Shown here: piece by piece, positions 24,693 through 31,533 of the stretch | Layout of the letters: every line of letters begins with the position of its first letter | Numbering within the stretch: the stretch's first letter is position 1 | Assembly (NCBI GenBank): GCA_964504195.1 | Contig: CAZDDI010000010.1 | Location: 39,204-103,203 of the forward strand | Source: CAZDDI01 sp964504195 | Lineage (GTDB): Bacteria > Chloroflexota > Anaerolineae > B4-G1 > SLSP01 | Length of the DNA stretch: 64,000 nt | Reading direction: 5' to 3' | Translations under genes and position numbers: made by a program | Notes under the pieces: generated by a model | What the model saw: the letters and a program-made list of their open reading frames with translations, nothing else | Told to the model about the DNA's origin: nothing | Databases searched by the model: none

Positions 24693-26057
24693 ATGACATC
24701 AGTAAAACTAAGAGGCGCTCAGCGCAAGAATATCGTTCCGATGTTGTTAACGCTGGCCCTCCTGCTACTGCTTGTGGTGATTGCTGTGATGGCCGGATTA
24801 CTCCTGCTCTCGCAGGTACGCGCTGCGCTTTTCGGCGACAGCTCCTTCCCCGGTCTGCCGGGCGGCACAGTCAGCCAAAACGTGGAGTACCGCTTCGGCA
24901 ATCCGCTGCCGGTGTGGACAAGTGAAGATACGGTGACGGTATTGCTGCTCGGCATTGATCAGCGCCGTGATGAACCCGGCCCTTGGCGCACCGATACGAT
25001 GATGCTCCTCACACTTGATCCTAAGACAATGCGCGCTGGCGTGCTCTCTATCCCCCGCGACCTCTGGGTCCCTATTCCGGGCTACGGCGACGGGCGCATC
25101 AACACGGCCCATGTACAGGGCGAACTCTATAACCACCCCGGCGGGGGCCCCGCCCTGGCCCGTGAAACAGTCGAGTACAATCTGGGCATCCCGATAAATT
25201 ACCATGTGCGGGTCAATTTTGATGCTTTCGAGAAGCTGGTGGATATGATCGGCGGCATTGATATTTACGTTGAAGAAACTATCAATGATCCACTCTACCC
25301 GGATCACCACTACGGTTACGATCCGCTGTATATCGAAGCCGGCTGGCAACACTTCAACGGGGAACTAGCGTTGAAATATGCGCGCACCCGTCACGGCAAT
25401 AGCGACTTTGATCGCGCCCGCCGCCAGCAACAGGTGCTCCTCGCTGTGCTGGAGAGAGTGACTAGCTTGCAACTATTACCACAAATCGCAGGACGCTCCA
25501 GCGAAATCTACCAGATGTTCCAGGATTCAGTGGAGACCAATCTGGCGATGGATCAGATTCTCGCCCTGGCAGGCGTCGCCATCAAGGTAGAGCGTCCCAA
25601 CATCCGCTTCGCGGTCATTGATCGCCAGGCAACCCAAAACTGGGTGACGCCGCAGGGCGCACAGGTGTTGATCCCACTCCGCGAGGAAATTCGGCGGCTG
25701 CGCGATTACATTCTCTGGACCGACGGCGTCATTGCAGATGTACCACTCCAACAGGCTCCGCCAGAAGCGGCCACGATAGCTGTGCTTAACGGCACATCGC
25801 GCGCGGGGCTGGCCGGTTCTACCGCCGCCTATCTACAAGGGCTGGATATTCCCGTGTCTGCTTATGCCAACGCCGACCGTGACTCTTACGGAGCATCGCA
25901 AATCATCCTCAACCGCGATACGCCTGTGCGTGCAGCCCAATTGCTCAATGTGCTGGGTTTACCGCCGACTGCGTTACTGCGCGGCAGCGAAGCCAACGCC
26001 GCTTATGATATCGTTATCATTCTGGGTGCGGATTACATCGGCCCGCCCGCGCCGTAG
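24693..26057 (+). CDS. LytR-CpsA-Psr (LCP) family cell-wall polymer ligase, first paralogue
   Basis: The protein has 454 residues. A cytosolic basic start, one membrane helix (LLTLALLLLLVVIAVMAGLL, about 18-37) and an extracellular LCP domain carry the hallmark motifs LLLGIDQR, RTDTMMLLTLDP, SIPRDLWVPIPG and KYARTRHGNSDFDRARRQQQ (pyrophosphate-lipid binding Arg/Asp residues). A C-terminal LytR_C domain starts IAVLNGTSRAGLAGS. LCP enzymes transfer polyprenyl-pyrophosphate-linked glycopolymers to peptidoglycan or proteins outside the cell. The gene is tandemly duplicated (next at 26325), and both copies are preceded by the same short mobile element. The start ATG 24693 has GAGGATG upstream. Confidence 0.93.
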   Translation: MTSVKLRGAQRKNIVPMLLTLALLLLLVVIAVMAGLLLLSQVRAALFGDSSFPGLPGGTVSQNVEYRFGNPLPVWTSEDTVTVLLLGIDQRRDEPGPWRTDTMMLLTLDPKTMRAGVLSIPRDLWVPIPGYGDGRINTAHVQGELYNHPGGGPALARETVEYNLGIPINYHVRVNFDAFEKLVDMIGGIDIYVEETINDPLYPDHHYGYDPLYIEAGWQHFNGELALKYARTRHGNSDFDRARRQQQVLLAVLERVTSLQLLPQIAGRSSEIYQMFQDSVETNLAMDQILALAGVAIKVERPNIRFAVIDRQATQNWVTPQGAQVLIPLREEIRRLRDYILWTDGVIADVPLQQAPPEAATIAVLNGTSRAGLAGSTAAYLQGLDIPVSAYANADRDSYGASQIILNRDTPVRAAQLLNVLGLPPTALLRGSEANAAYDIVIILGADYIGPPAP

Positions 26058-26151
26058 CAACTGCTACACCGGTGGACTTTTCCACCGCAGAGAATGCAAA
26101 AGAAAGAAGCCGCTGTGATTTTTGCACCCTTCGTAGTGAAAAGTCTCCTTG

Positions 26152-26160
26152 TGGTATAAT
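26152..26160 (+). promoter_or_regulatory. Extended -10 promoter element of the second LCP gene
   Basis: TGGTATAAT fits the TGnTATAAT extended -10 consensus; there is no good -35. The target duplication of the adjacent mobile element begins inside this hexamer, so the element sits exactly at the predicted transcription start. Confidence 0.6.
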
Positions 26161-26166
26161 CCTATT

Positions 26167-26301
26167 CAATGTCATTACGTTTAGGACATAGACTTGGCAG
26201 GTTTCAAAGCCTTGAGTTTACAAGAAATCGTTATTCACCGGTAAAATCCCACCCAATCCAATTTGGGCGAAACCTGCCAGGTCTTAACTTAATGACATTG
26301 C
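26167..26301 (+). mobile_element. TIR element copy B (best preserved), upstream of the second LCP gene
   Basis: This is a 135-bp element with inverted ends: left CAATGTCATTACGTTTAGG, then ACTTGGCAGGTTTC; right GAAACCTGCCAGGTC, then TTAACTTAATGACATTGC. The ends pair into a long hairpin. A perfect 9-bp target duplication AATCCTATT flanks it (26158-26166 and 26302-26310). It has no coding capacity. It lies 23 bp upstream of ATG 26325. Confidence 0.9.
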
Positions 26302-26324
26302 AATCCTATTGAGTGTAATCAGCT

Positions 26325-27662
26325 ATGACGAATAGAGCAACTGCCAATAAATTGATCCGCTTCGGTATGATACTAATTTACTTGATCAGCACCGTAAGCG
26401 CCAGCACACTGGTATTTTTCCAAGTGCGCGAACTCGTATCTGCCTCGGAAATTCTACCGGACATCACGCTCGGCAACGAAGCTATAGAAAGCCCAAACAT
26501 CGTTTACGAAGAAGGCCAACCCTTGCCTATCTGGACCGGCACCGAGCGCCTCACGGTGTTAGTATTGGGCATAGATCAACGTGAGACAGAGGAAGGCCCT
26601 TGGCGTACAGACACGATGATGTTGCTCACCCTCGACCCGGTCACGTTGCAGGCGGGGGTGCTCTCGATTCCGCGCGACCTTTGGGTACGCATCCCCGGCT
26701 ACACCGAGAACCGCATCAATACCGCGCACTTTATCGGCGATGCCTACAACCATCCCGGCAGCGGCACGGCGCTCGCTATCGAGACGGTCGAATACAATCT
26801 TGGCATCTCCATTGATTACTATGTGCGCTTCAATTTCAATGGGTTTGTGAATGTCATTAACGAAATTGGCGGCATTGAAATCTATGTCGAAGAACGCGTT
26901 GATGATACCAAATATCCTACACCTGATCTTGGCACAGAGCATCTCATCATCGAGCCGGGCTGGCACCATTTCGATGGCGAAATGGCCCTCAAGTATGCGC
27001 GCACGCGCTATTCCAGCCGGGGCGACTTCGACCGCGCACGGCGACAACAGCAAGTAATGTCTGCTGTGCTGGAGCAAGTGACCAAGCCCGGCAACCTGCC
27101 ACGTCTGGCGAGCCGCGCGCCCACGCTCTATGCCACGCTCTCCGATGCAGTGCAGGTAGGGCCTGCTCTGCGGATGGATCAGATGATCGCTTTGGCTGCG
27201 CTGGCCGTTAAAGTGGATCGTTCACAGATTCGCTTTGGCGTCATTGACGAGAACTGCACCTTACCACGCGAGACACCCGATCATCAGCAGATTCTGGTGC
27301 CCTTGCGCGATGAAATCCGCGCCGTACGTGATTATGTCTTTGGGGTGAATGGGCCTGAGACCGAGGAAGGCACAACGATCACGCTCTCTGTGCTGAACGG
27401 GACAGGCCGCGCGGGATTGGCTGGCACAACCCGCGATTATCTGGTGGCGCAGGGCTTTTATGTAGGTACGCACAGCAACGCCGACCGGCAAGATTATGAG
27501 AATTCGCTCATCATTCTGAACCGCCCGCATCCCACTGTGGCGCTACGCCTATTGGAACTGCTAGGATTACCACAATCGGCGGTAGTCAACGGTGATAACC
27601 GCAGTGCGGTATACGACATCGTCATCATTCTGGGCGCAGATTACACCGGCCCGCCGGAATAG
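26325..27662 (+). CDS. LytR-CpsA-Psr (LCP) family cell-wall polymer ligase, second paralogue
   Basis: The 445 residues are co-linear with the first copy: one membrane helix (MILIYLISTVSASTLVFF region), an LCP domain with VLGIDQRETEEGPWRTDTM, SIPRDLWVRIPG and YARTRYSSRGDFDRARRQQQ, and a LytR_C domain (LSVLNGTGRAGLAGTTRDYL). The two copies are clearly homologous throughout but diverged at many sites, so the duplication is old. Paralogues may handle different glycopolymers or acceptors. It ends in a strong terminator. Confidence 0.93.
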   Translation: MTNRATANKLIRFGMILIYLISTVSASTLVFFQVRELVSASEILPDITLGNEAIESPNIVYEEGQPLPIWTGTERLTVLVLGIDQRETEEGPWRTDTMMLLTLDPVTLQAGVLSIPRDLWVRIPGYTENRINTAHFIGDAYNHPGSGTALAIETVEYNLGISIDYYVRFNFNGFVNVINEIGGIEIYVEERVDDTKYPTPDLGTEHLIIEPGWHHFDGEMALKYARTRYSSRGDFDRARRQQQVMSAVLEQVTKPGNLPRLASRAPTLYATLSDAVQVGPALRMDQMIALAALAVKVDRSQIRFGVIDENCTLPRETPDHQQILVPLRDEIRAVRDYVFGVNGPETEEGTTITLSVLNGTGRAGLAGTTRDYLVAQGFYVGTHSNADRQDYENSLIILNRPHPTVALRLLELLGLPQSAVVNGDNRSAVYDIVIILGADYTGPPE

Positions 27663-27689
27663 ACCGTATATTCGAGTTAGCTCAACCCA

Positions 27690-27729
27690 AAGCGCGCCTG
27701 ATTGCATACCGCATCAGGCGCGCTTTTTT
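27690..27729. terminator. Bidirectional terminator between convergent LCP and membrane-GT genes
   Basis: AAGCGCGCCTGAT and ATCAGGCGCGCTT pair, followed by TTTTTT on the plus strand; the minus strand also has a T-rich start after the stem (AAAAAAGCGCGCC on plus). It serves the LCP gene and probably also the convergent gene at 27750. Confidence 0.9.
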
Positions 27730-27749
27730 CGTACATCATGCTTCACACT

Positions 27750-29558
27750 TCATTCGCGCAACGGTTGCATGATGATATAGTTGAATCCGTTCATAGGGAT
27801 ATGTTCCACAATCCCGTAATGCTGCCCGATGGTCGCCAGCACCGGCCAGGGGTAGAATTGCGCGCGCATGATGACCAAATCAAATGCCTGCTCGCGGAGC
27901 ACGCCTTCGATTTCGGTAGTATCCAGCAGGCCGTTGTTGTAAAGGTTGAGCAGCTGCGTGGGATTGGTGACGACGGGCTTGCCCGCCAGCAGGGTGAACA
28001 TGGCCTCTTCGCTGAAGACCGGCCCTTCGGCGGCGCGGACGTAGGCCATGATGCGCTCCCCGGCCTCGTAATCGGCAGGCGACATCAGATGCCCCACTTG
28101 CGTGTAGCCTACCGCGTCATAGTAAGGGTAGTTGGCGTAGGATGATAGCCCCTGCACGCCCAACGCCCGCGCGACCGGCCCCCACACCGGGCCGTCGGTG
28201 GGTAGGTGGAGCATCCGTGTGGATTGCCACATCAACAGCAACGGCACCAGCGCGGCCAGCGCGAGCGCCCGGCGCGGCGGCTGCTCCGCCGCCCACAGCC
28301 GCAGTTTGCCCAGCGCGAATCCCATCAGAATCAGCGCCGCTGCAACGGAGGTGTTCCAGTACGCCTCGCCCGCACCCCATTTGCCGGACATCAGGCCCGT
28401 GCCGATGGCAAAGGCAAACCACAGCGAGTACACGGAAATTTTAGCGAAGTAGACTTCGTAAGCTACATATCCGGTCGCCAAGAGCAGGATGACGGTGTGG
28501 ATTTTGAACCAGGAGCGGGTGAGCGCGATGAGCTGCTGCATATCGTAGGCGTTGACGTTGGCCGCGATGATATTGGTCCACCAGTGGCCGTTAGTGATGA
28601 GGTTGATAGCGCCAAACGAGAGCAGGAACACCGCCGCAAAGCCCAGTCCCAACATAATGGCACGTTTGGGGTGGCAGAGGAAAAGGTAGGTGAAAATTGC
28701 CAGCGCGGTGAAGATCGCCAGCTGTTTAGTGTAGGCGGCGATGAGCAGCAGCGCCAGGCCGATGAGAGCGTTACGCCAACCCTTGCGTGTTTCCAGCGCG
28801 CCTGCCCCGGCGATACACAGCACCGCGAGCGTCTCGAACAGCACCATCGTCATGTGTTGCCGGCTCAGTGGGCCGACGTGGTAGACGAAATTGGAGGCCA
28901 GGAAGCCCAGGCCGCTCATCAGCGGGATGTAGCGCCCGCCCACGCGCCGCCGCACCGCCCAGGCGATAGCAGCGGCGTTGACCAGCGTCGCTATGAACGA
29001 AAGGACGCGCCCGGCCAGCAAAGTCTGCCCGAAGATGGGGAACAGTGGGATCATCAGCCAGTGAAAGAAGGGCATATAATTGGAGGAGTAAAAGGGGTAG
29101 GCGGCGTTATCGAGATACGGCCATTCGCCCCGCGCGAAGAGGATGGCGGCATAGAGCTCGAAGCCCTCACCCTGATCATAATCGTAGGGCCAGCGGAAGA
29201 GGTCTACGGCGTAGGTGACATAGACGGCAACATAAGCCAGGAACGCCACGAGCGCGAACGCGGCCAGCACCAGCCCGGCAATGCGTAAGGCGCGTTCCAG
29301 CGTATCACGGGGCGTGGGGAGCGCGGATTGCACGCCGGGTGGTAGCGGCGTTGTCTCCATCGCGGGCCGGTCGCCGCCCCACAGCACCAGCGGAACGCCC
29401 GCCAGTGCTACGAGCAGCCCCGCCACGAGCGCGGTCAGCTCCACCGGTCCGATGCCACTCCACGCGCCTGCGCCCAGGCGGCCAGCGATGAGAATCAGCG
29501 CATCCCCACCCAGACCGAGAATAAGTAAAACCATACCGAGATGTCGTTTGGAAATCAT
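27750..29558 (-). CDS. Multi-pass membrane glycosyltransferase (GT39/PMT-like, GT-C)
   Basis: The 602 residues carry about 12 predicted membrane segments. After the first two segments and a Pro-rich cytosolic loop, the first extracellular loop carries acidic residues (FRWPYDYDQGEGFELYAAIL) in the position of the catalytic DE pair of GT-C enzymes. RQHMTMVLFETLAVLCIAGA and AAYTKQLAIFTALAIFTYLF are further membrane segments. The C-terminal ~110 residues are extracytoplasmic. It would use a polyprenyl-phosphate sugar outside the membrane, perhaps made by the GT2 at 6117. Convergent with the LCP genes, consistent with envelope glycan assembly. Substrate unknown. Confidence 0.75.
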   Translation of the reverse strand: MISKRHLGMVLLILGLGGDALILIAGRLGAGAWSGIGPVELTALVAGLLVALAGVPLVLWGGDRPAMETTPLPPGVQSALPTPRDTLERALRIAGLVLAAFALVAFLAYVAVYVTYAVDLFRWPYDYDQGEGFELYAAILFARGEWPYLDNAAYPFYSSNYMPFFHWLMIPLFPIFGQTLLAGRVLSFIATLVNAAAIAWAVRRRVGGRYIPLMSGLGFLASNFVYHVGPLSRQHMTMVLFETLAVLCIAGAGALETRKGWRNALIGLALLLIAAYTKQLAIFTALAIFTYLFLCHPKRAIMLGLGFAAVFLLSFGAINLITNGHWWTNIIAANVNAYDMQQLIALTRSWFKIHTVILLLATGYVAYEVYFAKISVYSLWFAFAIGTGLMSGKWGAGEAYWNTSVAAALILMGFALGKLRLWAAEQPPRRALALAALVPLLLMWQSTRMLHLPTDGPVWGPVARALGVQGLSSYANYPYYDAVGYTQVGHLMSPADYEAGERIMAYVRAAEGPVFSEEAMFTLLAGKPVVTNPTQLLNLYNNGLLDTTEIEGVLREQAFDLVIMRAQFYPWPVLATIGQHYGIVEHIPMNGFNYIIMQPLRE

Positions 29559-29609
29559 GATTTACCTGTTTATGTTATTTGTACAATAGCAACGCTTCGT
29601 CCTACAAGG

Positions 29610-29645
29610 CGTGAAACGTGAAGAAATTTCTGGTCACGTCTCACG
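29610..29645. repeat. Palindrome CGTGAAACGTGA/TCACGTCTCACG (copy 1)
   Basis: Two 12-bp arms with one mismatch enclose a 12-nt loop. The right arm overlaps the stop codon of the gene at 29641. Similar palindromes lie at 50390 and 60571. Confidence 0.7.
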
Positions 29646-30417
29646 TCAGCATCACCAGCACGCCGAAGCGCCCGGTGCGGCCCTGCTCGGCGCGATGGGA
29701 GTACCATTCATCGGTACGGGCGGCGGTGTTGATGCCGGAAGCTACGATGTGGGCGACGCCTGCTGCGGCCAGCTGCGCCGCCGCCGCGCCCGGCAAATCG
29801 AGCTGCCACGCACCGTTGGTCTGCTGCGCAACCTGCGCGCCTTGTGGCAGGGTCGCCAGCACCGCCTGTACTACGTCCACGCCGACTTCGTAATGCTCCG
29901 GGCCGATCGCCGGACCGATGCCCGCCCACAAATCTTCCGGGCGCGAGCCGAATGCCTCGCCCAACGCCTGCACGGTCGCCGGTACGATGCCCGCCGCCAC
30001 CCCACGCCAGCCCGCATGCGCCAGGGCCGCGACGTGCCGCGCCCGGTCGTAGAACAACACCGGTACACAATCGGCGAAGCGCAGGAGCAAGGCTACGCCC
30101 GGCTCATCCGTCATCAGTGCATCGCTCTCCGGGATGATCTGCCCGCCATCGGCACGGGTCACGTGGGTCACGCGCTGCCCATGCACCTGATGCGGGCTGA
30201 CCACCTGCTCCGGCGTGAGATTCCACAACGCCCGCACCCGGCGCAGGTTCTCCTGCACCGCTGCGGGCGCATCCCCAACCGTGCCGCCCAAATTGAGCGA
30301 CGCAAACGGTAATTCGCTCACGCCGCCCAACCGGGTCAACACTACATGCCGGAACTCCGGTGGGGGTGACGCAAAAGCGTACCCCACCAGAGTCCCGGCT
30401 TGAAATCGGTGAATCAC
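29641..30417 (-). CDS. pgeF: YfiH/PgeF-family purine nucleoside phosphorylase (multicopper polyphenol oxidase family)
   Basis: The protein has 258 residues from GTG 30417, whose first bases overlap the TGA of the gene upstream (GTGA), with GGGAAGAA in front; an upstream ATG would overlap that gene by 55 nt. Family signatures are VLTRLGGVSELPFASLNLGG, PHQVHGQRV (metal-ligand His), LRFADCVPVLFYD (catalytic Cys/Asp) and AALAHAGWRGVAAGIV (His). The family cleaves adenosine, inosine and related nucleosides and in E. coli corrects peptidoglycan precursors. Coupling to the GerW-like gene is unexplained. Confidence 0.92.
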   Translation of the reverse strand: MIHRFQAGTLVGYAFASPPPEFRHVVLTRLGGVSELPFASLNLGGTVGDAPAAVQENLRRVRALWNLTPEQVVSPHQVHGQRVTHVTRADGGQIIPESDALMTDEPGVALLLRFADCVPVLFYDRARHVAALAHAGWRGVAAGIVPATVQALGEAFGSRPEDLWAGIGPAIGPEHYEVGVDVVQAVLATLPQGAQVAQQTNGAWQLDLPGAAAAQLAAAGVAHIVASGINTAARTDEWYSHRAEQGRTGRFGVLVMLT

Positions 30418-30911
30418 TTCTTCCCGAATAGCGCCTTCAGCACCAGCGCGAAGCAGCCGGCAATCCACGCGGACAGGAAGATACCCGCCAACGCGATCTT
30501 CTGCTCGTCCATAATGGGACGCACGGTAGCGCCTTCGGCAGTGACTTCAATGAAGGCAATCGGACGGGCCATTCCACCGCCGCCACCACCACCGCCCATG
30601 ACGGGCGCGTCATCATAATCTTCGCAGTCGCAGTCACAATCACAGTCGCATGCATCCTCGAAGCCTTCGGTATGACAATCGCATTCGCAGTCATCGTCGC
30701 AAGTCTCGTCACAATCACAGAAATCGTCGTAATCACAGTCGCAACCGCCCTCTGCCCCGCTACCAAACCCGACCCCGAACCCATAAGCGATCTCAGCAAC
30801 CGGGATAATCATGCGGCCTTCGAACATCTGTGGCTCACCGAAGACGTTATCCACGTTGAACATTTCGCTCAAATCCGCGAACTCATCTAACATCACCATT
30901 ACTTCTTCCAT
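30414..30911 (-). CDS. GerW (YtfJ)-like protein with a Cys/Asp-rich insertion and C-terminal membrane helix
   Basis: The protein has 165 residues. The GerW core is recognisable: MFNVDNVFGEPQMFEGRMII, PVAEIAYGFGVGFGSGAE, then after an insertion MARPIAFIEVTAEGATVRPI. Where GerW proteins normally have a short Gly-rich linker, residues 57-101 hold 13 Cys alternating with Asp/Glu (CDCDYDDFCDCDETC, CDDDCECDC, ACDCDCDCDCEDYDD), followed by eight Gly (106-113). A membrane helix (about 141-160) and basic end KALFGKK follow. In Bacillus GerW acts in spore germination, but the family also occurs in non-sporulating bacteria. The insert looks like a metal-binding or disulphide module. The start ATG 30911 has GGAGGAACTAAG upstream. 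It is coupled to pgeF by a 4-nt overlap. Confidence 0.8.
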   Translation of the reverse strand: MEEVMVMLDEFADLSEMFNVDNVFGEPQMFEGRMIIPVAEIAYGFGVGFGSGAEGGCDCDYDDFCDCDETCDDDCECDCHTEGFEDACDCDCDCDCEDYDDAPVMGGGGGGGGMARPIAFIEVTAEGATVRPIMDEQKIALAGIFLSAWIAGCFALVLKALFGKK

Positions 30912-30954
30912 CTTAGTTCCTCCTTGGGGAAATCGGTAAATCTAAAAATCTCGT

Positions 30955-31254
30955 TTATCTGCGCGCCAGACGCGCCAGTACGATGACAACAAACGTAGCC
31001 GCAGCGACGATGGCGCCCACTGCGGCCATCTGGCTCAGCGCTGCCTGTGTGGCATCGGGGAGGGCGTGCCAGCGCGCGCCCTCTGGCCCTTGCGCTACTA
31101 CTGAAACCGGGCGCATTCGCACCTGGCTAAAGTAACCCGTGTCGGGCATTCCACCCTGCTGAGACATGACCAACACTGCAGGCAATAACCGAAATTTACC
31201 CGCCTCAATCGGTGTGGCGGATACAATGCGGGTACGTTGATCAGATTTGTGCAT
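30955..31254 (-). CDS. Small protein with C-terminal membrane helix, partner of the GerW-like gene
   Basis: The protein has 99 residues from ATG 31254, chosen for the perfect AGGAGG upstream; a longer frame to 31335 has no such site. The N-terminal ~70 residues are basic and beta-prone (RIVSATPIEAGKFRLLPAVL, then GYFSQVRMRPVSVVAQGP). The end is a membrane helix (MAAVGAIVAAATFVVIVLAR). It lies 43 nt upstream of the GerW-like gene on the same strand, and each gene is preceded by a similar AGGAGGT region and CGGTAAATCT motif. I do not recognise a family; tail-anchored topology is likely. Confidence 0.65.
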   Translation of the reverse strand: MHKSDQRTRIVSATPIEAGKFRLLPAVLVMSQQGGMPDTGYFSQVRMRPVSVVAQGPEGARWHALPDATQAALSQMAAVGAIVAAATFVVIVLARLARR

Positions 31255-31357
31255 GTGATACCTCCTGGAAAATCGGTAAATCTCAAAACTTATGTAGCCG
31301 CGCGTAACCTTGGGCGCGCTAACAAATCTTTTCACTTTGTGTACTTTATTGTGAAGC

Positions 31358-31496
31358 CAATCTTAGTAGCCCTTATTATAGACGGCCTGGCTTTAAGAGC
31401 AAGCCGCATTTGGATAGCCCCGGCTGGTTTTCTGAAACCTGCCAGGGCTTCAGGTTTCAACTGACTTGCCAGCAAACCCACCTTGCAGTATCATTG
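31358..31496 (+). mobile_element. Decayed TIR element copy C, upstream of moeA
   Basis: This 139-bp segment begins CAATCTTAGTAGCC with TATAGAC further in, and ends CATTG. AAACCTGCCAGG matches the inner arm of copy B. Flanks TTGTGAAGC and AATTGAAGC agree at the last six of nine positions. Length and position (37 bp before ATG 31534) match the other copies, but the ends are degraded. Confidence 0.5.
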
Positions 31497-31533
31497 AATT
31501 GAAGCTCCGGCCATACCGGATAGTTGAAGAGGA

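Noticed and set aside
24588..26301. Riboswitch upstream of the LCP genes
   Set aside because: The shared leader sequence has inverted ends and target duplications, and also occurs before unrelated genes, which fits a mobile element better than a metabolite riboswitch; a regulatory role is kept as a separate hypothesis.
28206..29288. 360-codon plus-strand frame
   Set aside because: Antisense to the membrane glycosyltransferase; highly charged composition and no start signal.
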